Assembly: GCA_964013575.1 (NCBI GenBank) | Contig: CAXGWP010000014.1 | Span: 1 to 41,169, forward strand | Direction of reading: 5' to 3' | Length of the DNA: 41,169 nucleotides | Source: BJGV01 sp964013575 | GTDB taxonomy: Bacteria; Pseudomonadota; Gammaproteobacteria; Burkholderiales; Nitrosomonadaceae | Shown: positions 35,501 through 41,169 of the stretch, in pieces | How the letters are laid out: every line of letters begins with the position of its first letter | How positions within the stretch are numbered: position 1 is the stretch's first letter | The notes under the pieces: model-generated | Told to the model about the DNA's origin: nothing | Seen by the model: the letters and a program-made list of their open reading frames with translations, nothing else | The model's database searches: none | Made by a program: the position numbers and the translations under genes

Positions 35501-36070
35501 GTATGCGTTCAAGAAATTGAATTTTCATGGGCAGGGGAAACTGCAAGATATATTGGGATGGTTGTACATCGGTGGCTGAAAAACATAGCCGAAGATGCAA
35601 TAGATAAGTGGAATAAGGATCGAATAGACAATTTACACAATATATTTAAACAGAATCTAATTGCATGTGGGATGAGTGATAATGATGATGAGATAGAATT
35701 TGCAATTACAAAAATAAAATCCGCACTTATTCATACAATTAAAGATGAACGTGGCCAGTGGTTATTGGGACCACAAAAGAATGCTCAGAATGAGCTATCT
35801 ATGACAACAGTAATTGACGGGAACTCTGTAGGCCTGATAATTGACCGTACCTTTATCGGTGAGGATGGTTTGCGTTGGATTGTAGATTATAAAACTAGTA
35901 GCCATGTTGGCTCAGACATAGAATTTTTTCTTGATCGTGAGCGAGAACGATATCGTAGTCAGCTTAATTGTTATGCCGATATGATAAGTAGGATCGATAA
36001 TCGTCCAATAAAATTAGGGTTATATTTTCCGCTATTAAATGGGTGGAGAGAATGGGGATATGAGGGATAG
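32579..36070 (+). CDS. AddA-like UvrD-family helicase/nuclease
   Basis: This 1163-residue protein is the helicase partner of the FeS nuclease. Seen: Walker A APAGSGKTGLL (27-37), VITFTKKAVAEI, the DExx box LMDEFQDTS, motif III/IV VVGDPMQSIYRF, motif V LMTIHKSKGLEFDYVIVPG and motif VI LYVAATRARN. The C-terminus carries its own nuclease-like WIVDYKTSSHVG (D1103 and K1105) followed by RYRSQLNCYADMI. Both subunits therefore seem to have nuclease sites, as in AddAB and unlike RecBCD. The pair would resect double-strand breaks; no Chi-recognition element can be named. It is the last gene of the unit, 180 bases before the PHP gene. Confidence 0.9.
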   Translation: MSDTSYISDFAERKRALDPTCSFIVQAPAGSGKTGLLIQRYLKLLVYVGEPEEIVVITFTKKAVAEIKKGVLAALTQSNESSENEHVKLTRKLASAVLRRDYHSGWNIVKNPARLRIQTIDSLCASLVRQMPILSKSSSQMKSTEDAFDLYREAARATISLVTRDNFSREKDNVVAQDVAQLLKYLNNDVSHVEKLLVKILEKRDQWLPLIYEGKDTGENREKLEAGLRNARCEVLKRLSSIYPEPMCNELLELLRYAASNLKKSYRNSPISICEDLFSMPGYEEYDVDYWKGIAQLLTTEKDWRKRLTKLEGFPSGNTNSEKKKLKLWVQRAYTLINSLKKDDTLRKYLHKIKELPPPVYTENQWKVLNSIIRLLRYTVGHLKLVFKAHGRVDYIEVMLGALQALGDPDAPTDLALALDYRIQHLLMDEFQDTSKSQFDLITKLTAGWGVGDGRTLFVVGDPMQSIYRFREAEVSLFSRARTEGIGNIELESIVLRTNFRSHSGIVDWVNSTFSQIMSERESLSGGGVPYTDSVSIHKGLSGPAVQIHPFFNGDHKAESKKVVEIIRDVRRDDPSATMAILGRTHKALYDEIIPQLRKVGLSFRADGIEEFSCQPVVQDLLVLTRALLHLADKLAWLAVLRAPWCGLKLADLYVLFPAQTTSSVGMDDLRENKLSKNHQTVWEALNDDTRLLAVSTDGAMRLRRIRKVLGNCINNNSRQSLRADVEAAWLALGGAACVGKEYELEAAEIYFDYLENHEKMGNIYDLEAFEEGLLGFSTQSDIGADDTLQLMTIHKSKGLEFDYVIVPGLGRSSGSNKRKLIQWCEHPDLLLAPIQEAGLTSNDHTRPKENSIYRWLEKLEQEKDSFEDERILYVAATRARNFLHILGNTALLYNSNGVIELKKPSVKSLLRRLWPVAQPIFSEAATEEKLLIGIGAGEDKQKYIIDQSLRRLTSDWVFPSAPTNVKWSSFKERVCVQEIEFSWAGETARYIGMVVHRWLKNIAEDAIDKWNKDRIDNLHNIFKQNLIACGMSDNDDEIEFAITKIKSALIHTIKDERGQWLLGPQKNAQNELSMTTVIDGNSVGLIIDRTFIGEDGLRWIVDYKTSSHVGSDIEFFLDRERERYRSQLNCYADMISRIDNRPIKLGLYFPLLNGWREWGYEG

Positions 36071-36250
36071 GTAATATTTTTAGAAATAGATAAATCTTTA
36101 AATTTTATATAATGTCTTGCTATGCTCTCTATATAAGATTAATTGAAGCGTATTCTTTAATTAGTTATTTATAAAACTTTCATGTAATTAATTCCTTATT
36201 TTCCCTTATGTTATGATAATAAATATTGGTTATAAGATGTTGCTTGGTTT

Positions 36251-37093
36251 ATGTTCAATATTGATCTGCACTGTCATTCCAGAGTTTCTGACGGCACATT
36301 GACGCCTACACAGCTCGTTGAACGCGCAGCTACACGTGGTGTGAATATGTTGGCACTGACTGATCATGATGATCTGGATGGGCTGGATGAAGCTCGTTCT
36401 ATTGCAAATGCGAAAAATATAATTTTCATTAATGGAGTTGAAATATCTGTTACTTGGCGGAATAGAACGCTTCATATTGTTGGCCTTGGTATAGATCCGA
36501 AGTATCAGCCTCTGGTTCAAGGCCTAGAAGCTATTCGTGGCGGGAGAGTCTCACGTGGAATTAAGATTGCCACACAGCTTGATAAATTTGGTATACAGGG
36601 TAGCTTAGAGGGGGCCTATTGCTATGCTGGTCAAGGCGGTTTAATTGGGCGCACTCATTTTGCACGTTATTTAGTTGAGAAAGGATATGCTAAGAATATT
36701 AAATCTGTATTTAAGAAATATTTGGTTAAAGGTAAGCCTGGACATGTATCACATCAATGGGCATCATTAAATGATGCAGTAGGCTGGATATGTGGTAGTG
36801 GTGGCCAGGCTGTGATCGCTCATCCAGCACGCTATAAATTAGGAAAAAATTTATTAGATGAGTTGTTATTAGAGTTTCGCTATCTTGGTGGATCTGGTAT
36901 AGAAGTTATTACTGCTAGTCATACTCCTGAACAGGCTCTAATTTTTGCACATCATGCAAATAGAATGGGTTTATTTGTTTCATGTGGCTCAGATTTTCAT
37001 GGGCCTAATGAAAGTTATTTTGATTTGGGCTTGACACCAGAATTTCCAATAGAATGTATACCTATTTGGCATAATTGGGATAGGACAAAATAG
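36251..37093 (+). CDS. PHP-domain phosphoesterase (RNase AM/YciV family)
   Basis: The PHP family YciV/RNase AM hydrolyses 3',5'-nucleoside bisphosphates and shortens RNA 5' ends. The 280-residue protein has the metal-binding motifs DLHCHSRVSDG (H7, H9), LTDHDDLDG, INGVEIS and, at the C-terminus, SCGSDFHGP. The AGHTHFAR-like IGRTHFARYLVEKGY and the GQAVIAHPARY segments are also intact. The start at 36251 matches the family N-terminus (FNIDLHCHS). In relatives the next gene is yciO; here only a remnant follows. Confidence 0.93.
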   Translation: MFNIDLHCHSRVSDGTLTPTQLVERAATRGVNMLALTDHDDLDGLDEARSIANAKNIIFINGVEISVTWRNRTLHIVGLGIDPKYQPLVQGLEAIRGGRVSRGIKIATQLDKFGIQGSLEGAYCYAGQGGLIGRTHFARYLVEKGYAKNIKSVFKKYLVKGKPGHVSHQWASLNDAVGWICGSGGQAVIAHPARYKLGKNLLDELLLEFRYLGGSGIEVITASHTPEQALIFAHHANRMGLFVSCGSDFHGPNESYFDLGLTPEFPIECIPIWHNWDRTK

Positions 37094-37474
37094 TATAGAA
37101 AGATACTCTAAAATAGCAATTTAATATTGATACTATAGGTTTTAGCTGATATGGCTCAAATTTTTTCTATTTGCGTTCTGATAACTCTCTTAACACTTAT
37201 TACGGCAAGTGTCTTTTATCGTATATGTGAGTGGTGCAATTATTTACCCACCTGATTCTTTTTATGTTTTTGGATACCAATTTTGGTTTTTTAGATAGAT
37301 GAGATTTCTCTTAATGATCTTAGGGAAACTCTTGATTTTCTTGAATGCTGACAGTAGGAATAGTATTGGATTGTAGGGTTTGTAATTTGGAGCTGACTGT
37401 GATTAATTTTATTAAAGATAGGTCAAAATTGGTACTAAATGTTATACATATTTTAGTCGCATTGGGGATAAGCT
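37094..37474. other. Gap between the PHP gene and the M50 protease gene
   Basis: This 381-base gap holds the yciO remnant at 37151-37361. The last 113 bases before the protease start show no recognisable coding or regulatory signal beyond AT-rich sequence, consistent with deletion of the rest of yciO. Confidence 0.6.
37151..37361 (+). pseudogene. Decayed yciO/sua5-like (YrdC-domain) gene remnant
   Basis: Seen: an ATG at 37151 starts MAQIFSI, as YciO proteins start (MSQFF-IHP in E. coli). In another frame, 37233-37277 reads GAIIYPPDSFYVFGY, close to GVIVYPTDSGYALGC, the YrdC nucleotide-binding motif; RQV...IV precedes it. Further on come FLLM, DLRE and FLNADSRN, like FTLMCRDLSEL...VDNS, split over two frames with several stops. 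So the 5' part persists with at least two frameshifts and stops, and the C-terminal two-thirds are gone before the next gene at 37475. The position, between the PHP gene and the M50 protease, is where related bacteria keep yciO/sua5. Confidence 0.65.
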
Positions 37475-38146
37475 ATGGATAGCTTTATTCCTGATATTGA
37501 TAGAATTATTCAGGGAATTGTAATTTTTGCGCTTCCAGTGACATTAGCTATTACTTTGCATGAAGCAGCTCATGCTTATGTAGCGAAACAATATGGTGAC
37601 CTCACAGCTTATGCTCAGGGCCGTGTTACTTTAAACCCTTTAAGGCATATTGATTCAGTAGGTACAGTTCTTGTTCCTTTATTACTTTTAGCAGCAAGCT
37701 CACCATATTTGTTTGGTTGGGCAAAGCCTGTACCAATTAATTTTGGCAATCTCCGCAACCCAAAACGTGACATGCTTTGGGTTGCTGCTGCTGGACCTGG
37801 TGCTAATCTGTTAATGGCTTTAGTTTGGGCTATAGTTTTTAAGTTTGGTGTTGCTATACCAGAAAGTATTTTTTCTGAACCAATGCTATTAATGGGTCAG
37901 GCTGGTATTCTAGTAAATGTGATACTGTTGGTACTTAATTTATTGCCTTTGCCGCCATTAGATGGGGGGCGGATTGCAGTAAGTTTGTTGCCTTATCGTA
38001 TTGCATGCCGTTTTTCTCAAATTGAGCCATATGGGTTTATTATACTGCTGATCTTTTTGTTTAGTGGAATTTTAGGTGCTGTTATAGGGCCCTTTATATT
38101 TGCTGCTATAAAATTAATTGCGTGGTTATTTGGGTTGCAAGTTTGA
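37475..38146 (+). CDS. Site-2 protease-type metalloprotease (M50 family)
   Basis: The 223-residue integral membrane protein belongs to the short M50 family (without PDZ). The zinc motif HEAAH lies at 29-33 in LAITLHEAAHAY, and the third ligand is D163 in NLLPLPPLDGGRI. About five membrane segments are visible. The AYAQGRVTLNPLRHID part is conserved. It may cut membrane proteins such as anti-sigma factors, but no partner lies nearby. The start is the ATG at 37475 (GGGGATAAGCT upstream, a possible Shine-Dalgarno). It directly precedes trpS (39 bases), as in other betaproteobacteria. Confidence 0.93.
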   Translation: MDSFIPDIDRIIQGIVIFALPVTLAITLHEAAHAYVAKQYGDLTAYAQGRVTLNPLRHIDSVGTVLVPLLLLAASSPYLFGWAKPVPINFGNLRNPKRDMLWVAAAGPGANLLMALVWAIVFKFGVAIPESIFSEPMLLMGQAGILVNVILLVLNLLPLPPLDGGRIAVSLLPYRIACRFSQIEPYGFIILLIFLFSGILGAVIGPFIFAAIKLIAWLFGLQV

Positions 38147-38185
38147 TAATATATTTAGCTATAGAATATTAAGGATAAAAATAGA

Positions 38186-39388
38186 ATGTTTACTGATCGA
38201 GTTTTATCTGGGATGCGCCCCACAGGTAATTTACATTTAGGGCATTACCATGGTGTGTTGAAGAATTGGGTAGAATTACAACAAGAATTTGAATGTTTGT
38301 TTTTTGTTGCCGATTGGCATGCCCTTACAACTCATTATGATGCGCCAGAAATTATCGAAAAGAATGTTTGGGACATGGTGGTAGATTGGCTTTCTGCTGG
38401 TGTAGATCCTGCTCAGGCAACTCTGTTTATTCAATCACGTGTTCCGGCTCATGCTGAATTACACTTATTGCTCTCAATGATTACGCCACTAGGCTGGCTT
38501 GAGAGGGTTCCTACTTATAAAGATCAGCAAGAAAATATAACAGATAAAGATTTAAGTACTATTGGTTTTCTTGGTTATCCATTATTACAGAGTGCAGATA
38601 TCCTTATTTATCGAGCTAATCGGGTTCCAGTTGGTGAAGATCAGACGCCACATATAGAGTTTACGCGTGAGATCTCACGCCGATTTAATCATATTTATGG
38701 AAAAGAGCCTGGTTTTAGGGAGAAAGCTGAAGCTGCTATAAAGAAACTTGGGTCTAAGAAATCTAAAATTTATAGAGAATTACGTAATCGTTATCAGGAA
38801 AAAGGTGATGGTGAGGCTCTAGAAACAGCAAGGTCGCTGCTTGATGAGCAGCAAAATTTGAATATGGGAGATCGAGAACGATTATTTGGGTATTTAGAAG
38901 GAGGTGGAAAAATGATCTTGTCAGAACCGGAGGCAATGCTTACAAATGCGTCAAAAATGCCAGGTTTGGATAGCCAAAAAATGTCTAAGTCATATAATAA
39001 TACAATTGGTCTGAGAGAAAATTCAGATAGTGTAAAAAATAAAATTCGAACGATGCAGACTGATCCAGCACGGATTAGGCGTCGTGATCCAGGAGACCCA
39101 GCTAGGTGTCCAGTTTGGCAATTTCACTTAGTATATTCAAATGATACAATTAAAAATTGGGTCCAAGAGGGGTGTAAAAGTGCTGGGATTGGTTGTTTAG
39201 AGTGTAAGCAACCAGTAATTGAGGCGGTACTTGCTGAGCAACAGCCTATGCATGATCGTGCAAAAATATATGAAGAAGACCCTACTTTGGTACGCAATAT
39301 TATTGCAGATGGGTGTGAAAAAGCTGATAAATTAGCACAGGAAACTATGCGTGATGTAAAAGAAGCAATGGGGTTAAGCTATTCATAG
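38186..39388 (+). CDS. trpS: Tryptophanyl-tRNA synthetase
   Basis: TrpRS charges tRNA-Trp. The 400-residue protein is a class I synthetase with GNLHLGHYHG (HIGH-type, H17 and H20) and KMSKS at 265-269 in DSQKMSKSYNNT. At 400 residues it is longer than the 334-residue E. coli type. The extra part (about 180-250, charged, EKAEAAIKKLG...GDRERLFGYLEGGG) lies before KMSKS; betaproteobacterial TrpRS proteins share it. The C-terminal anticodon region is MHDRAKIYEEDP. TRP genes are absent nearby, and the operon position with scpA and scpB follows other betaproteobacteria. Confidence 0.97.
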   Translation: MFTDRVLSGMRPTGNLHLGHYHGVLKNWVELQQEFECLFFVADWHALTTHYDAPEIIEKNVWDMVVDWLSAGVDPAQATLFIQSRVPAHAELHLLLSMITPLGWLERVPTYKDQQENITDKDLSTIGFLGYPLLQSADILIYRANRVPVGEDQTPHIEFTREISRRFNHIYGKEPGFREKAEAAIKKLGSKKSKIYRELRNRYQEKGDGEALETARSLLDEQQNLNMGDRERLFGYLEGGGKMILSEPEAMLTNASKMPGLDSQKMSKSYNNTIGLRENSDSVKNKIRTMQTDPARIRRRDPGDPARCPVWQFHLVYSNDTIKNWVQEGCKSAGIGCLECKQPVIEAVLAEQQPMHDRAKIYEEDPTLVRNIIADGCEKADKLAQETMRDVKEAMGLSYS

Positions 39389-39448
39389 CAACTTTTTAAA
39401 GGTAATTATGCTGCCTATAAGTATAATTAGATAAATGGATGTTTTAGT

Positions 39449-40264
39449 GTGAATCAATTTGCTAGTCTATCAACAATAAACTCTTCAATTGCAAGTATCC
39501 ATGGTGAACCGCTATTGGAAATGCCAAAGGATCTTTTTATTCCGCCAGATGCTTTGGAAATATTTCTTGATTCATTTCAAGGACCACTTGATTTATTACT
39601 TTATCTTATTCGAAAGCATAGTTTAGAGGTGTTGGATATTCCAATGGCAGATCTTACCCGTCAATATATGGCTTATGTTGAATTAATGCGGGCGAATCAG
39701 CTTGAGCTGGCTGCAGAATATTTATTGATGACTGCACTTCTAATTGAAATTAAATCTCGTATGCTGTTGCCTCGTCCAGTTATTAGTGATAGTGAAGATG
39801 ATTTAGATCCTCGTGCAGAATTGGTACGCCGGCTACTAGAATATGAACAGATAAAAATAGCTGCAAATCAGTTGAATGAAATACCTCAGGTTGATCGTGA
39901 TTTTACATTGATTCAGATACTCATTGAGCAGGTAACAGTAAAACATTTACCTAAAGTTAGTGCTAATGATCTACATAATGCATGGATTACGTTAGCAATA
40001 CGTGCTAAGAACATGCGTCATCATCGAGTGATAAGATCTAAACTTTCAGTAAGATCATATATGAGCCATATTATACGTAATTTACATGGATGTGAGTTTA
40101 TTGAATTTAATAAATTATTTGGGGAAACAGCGGGAGCACCTGAAATAGTAGTGACTTTTCTTGCGCTACTTGAACTTGTAAAAGAAGGCTTGATAGAAAT
40201 TACACAATCTAAACCTATTGGAACTATTTATGTCAAATCAGTTAACTTCGTTGCTCCCTCTTAA
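39449..40264 (+). CDS. scpA: Segregation and condensation protein A (kleisin)
   Basis: ScpA bridges the SMC heads and, with ScpB, forms the condensin complex for chromosome organisation. The 271-residue protein has the conserved FQGPLDLLLYLIRKHSLEVLDIPMA (about 43-67), the ELAAEYLLMTALLIEIKSRMLLP helix and the C-terminal winged helix (VTFLALLELVKEGLIEITQ). The start is the GTG at 39449, because a short upstream ATG frame stops early and the GEPLLEMPKDLFIPPDALEIF region would otherwise be cut. No smc gene is in the window. It overlaps scpB. Confidence 0.95.
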   Translation: MNQFASLSTINSSIASIHGEPLLEMPKDLFIPPDALEIFLDSFQGPLDLLLYLIRKHSLEVLDIPMADLTRQYMAYVELMRANQLELAAEYLLMTALLIEIKSRMLLPRPVISDSEDDLDPRAELVRRLLEYEQIKIAANQLNEIPQVDRDFTLIQILIEQVTVKHLPKVSANDLHNAWITLAIRAKNMRHHRVIRSKLSVRSYMSHIIRNLHGCEFIEFNKLFGETAGAPEIVVTFLALLELVKEGLIEITQSKPIGTIYVKSVNFVAPS

Positions 40265-40850
40265 TTCATCTGACTTAGAAAATTCTGAGCAAATTAAGTG
40301 TGTATTAGAAGCAGCTCTGCTCTCTACACAAGATCCTTTGTCGTTGTCAGAATTAAAAAAATTATTTGATGGAGAAGTCAGTACAGAAGTGCTTCGTAAA
40401 TTACTTGAGGAATTACGTGAGAAGTGGTTAGAGGGGGGTATAGAGTTAGTATGTGTTGCTAGTGGGTGGAGATTTCATACGAAATTAGAGATTCAGAAAT
40501 TCCTGAATAAATTAAACCCACAAAAACCTCCCCGATATTCTCGGGCTGTATTAGAAACGCTTGCCATTATAGCGTATCGGCAGCCTGTAACACGCGGGGA
40601 TATTGAAGAAATTCGTGGGGTATCAGTGTCGAGTTCAGTTCTTAAGGTCTTAGAAGCACGTGGCTGGATAGAAGCTATAGGGCATAGAGATGTTCCTGGT
40701 AGACCAACTTTGTTTGCAACCACTAATCATTTTCTTGATGATCTCAATTTGCGTTCTTTAGAGGAACTGCCCCAGTTGGAAGAGTCAGGGCAGTTTATAA
40801 ATGAAAAAAAAGAGTTGGAGCTGATATCAACATCAGAATCAGATTCTTAG
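40230..40850 (+). CDS. scpB: Segregation and condensation protein B
   Basis: ScpB is a winged-helix dimer that binds ScpA and stabilises SMC-ScpAB. The start is set at the ATG 40230 (MSNQLTSLLPLNSSDL), 35 bases inside scpA; a TTG four codons earlier (40218) also opens the frame but is less likely. The 206-residue protein has two winged-helix domains: IKCVLEAALLSTQDPLSLSELKKLF (about 20-46) and the conserved YSRAVLETLAIIAYRQPVTRGDIEEIRGV (about 100-128), with VLEARGWIEAIGHRDVPGRP and FATTNHFLD. It is translationally coupled to scpA. Confidence 0.95.
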   Translation: MSNQLTSLLPLNSSDLENSEQIKCVLEAALLSTQDPLSLSELKKLFDGEVSTEVLRKLLEELREKWLEGGIELVCVASGWRFHTKLEIQKFLNKLNPQKPPRYSRAVLETLAIIAYRQPVTRGDIEEIRGVSVSSSVLKVLEARGWIEAIGHRDVPGRPTLFATTNHFLDDLNLRSLEELPQLEESGQFINEKKELELISTSESDS

Positions 40851-41169
40851 TATAAAACTTATGCAGAATTAAATTTAGATAGCGATAGTTAAAATAAAAA
40901 TTTAATTATGTTTTTGAAGCATATCCAGCATAAATACATACAAAATTTAGAAATTAATGGGTCTTATAAGCTTGTCTTATAATATTTAAATTAGAGTATA
41001 TTAATTAATTAATAAAAGCTTACCTGATTTTTTATTGTTATGTGTGATAAGTTTTATAATGTATACGGAAAGTATTGGTTTTTCACAATTAATTTTTAAG
41101 CGTGAACATTACATAACAAATTACTTGACTTGAGGCACTTTTCTCAGCTAATCTGCAGGTTGATTGTCG
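40851..41169. other. Intergenic region after scpB, holding an outward promoter
   Basis: These 319 bases contain no gene. The first 230 are extremely A+T-rich; I see no clear terminator for scpB. The last 50 become richer in G+C and start with the promoter module at 41125-41154, so the next gene on the plus strand probably begins not far to the right of the window. Confidence 0.5.
41125..41154 (+). promoter_or_regulatory. Predicted promoter, copy 2 of the module found at 191-220
   Basis: TTGACT (41125-41130), a 17-base spacer, then CTAATCT (41148-41154). It matches the minus-strand copy exactly in TTGACTT and TCAGCTAATCT, with 20 of 30 bases identical overall, although the middle 12 differ. 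It points out of the window and presumably serves a gene related in control to the putative amoC. Confidence 0.45.

Noticed and set aside
36071..36250. Possible small RNA or gene between the AddA-like gene and the PHP gene
   Set aside because: No structured or coding signal beyond A+T-rich sequence could be supported.
40218..40229. TTG start of scpB
   Set aside because: An ATG four codons later gives a start fitting the family; the TTG lacks any supporting signal.

Overview
The window is about 41 kb of strongly A+T-rich bacterial chromosome with long but often A+T-filled gaps between genes. Gene content and order fit a betaproteobacterium, most likely of the Nitrosomonadales. The signs are the DUF971-ubiE-ubiJ-ubiB run, the FeS-nuclease/AddA-like helicase pair, the seven-iron ferredoxin, and the block PHP phosphatase - (yciO remnant) - M50 protease - trpS - scpA - scpB. 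The first 55 bases read, on the minus strand, as a good Shine-Dalgarno followed by the start MATTYGSTGTAATASSGS. This resembles the N-terminus of AmoC, the ammonia monooxygenase subunit C. If that is right, the organism is a low-G+C ammonia oxidiser. The identification rests on 18 residues and needs the neighbouring sequence.

Layout. (1) 1-484: probable amoC start leaving the window to the left, with a long leader, an AT hairpin, a direct repeat and a promoter. (2) 485-5066: priA (+), then a fructosamine-kinase-like gene and argH (-). (3) 11891-5122 (-): a compact iron-sulfur assembly operon iscR-sufA-sufB-sufC-sufD-sufS-sufU-nfu, with argH just downstream; its promoter sits inside two mutually inverted 25-bp sites that look like IscR type-1 operators. 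(4) 12087-18566: a TetR repressor divergent from an RND multidrug efflux operon (adaptor, pump, outer-membrane channel), with a TtgR/AcrR-like operator between them. (5) 18760-23739: Atm1-type ABC exporter, PBP7-like endopeptidase, a PF07399-type Na+/H+ antiporter (-) and a secreted FKBP isomerase. (6) 23790-27261: ubiquinone genes ubiE, ubiJ and ubiB. (7) 27356-29826: thioredoxin-like 2Fe-2S ferredoxin, alpha/beta hydrolase, an unrecognised secreted protein with a Cys-His-Asp set, a tiny membrane ORF and FdxA. (8) 29853-36070: overlapping AddB-like and AddA-like nuclease/helicase genes. (9) 36251-40850: PHP-domain phosphatase, a decayed yciO/sua5 remnant, site-2 protease, trpS, scpA and scpB.

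Iron-sulfur metabolism is a recurring theme: the SUF operon with IscR, Nfu, an Atm1-type exporter, two ferredoxins and an FeS-dependent nuclease. No rRNA, tRNA, CRISPR array, insertion sequence or prophage was recognised.

The most unusual observation is a bipartite promoter module, TTGACTT-N12-TCAGCTAATCT, found twice: at 191-220 on the minus strand, pointing at the putative amoC, and at 41125-41154 on the plus strand, pointing out of the right edge. The other highlights are the double IscR operator and the yciO pseudogene, whose VIVYPTDSGYALGC-like motif is still readable.
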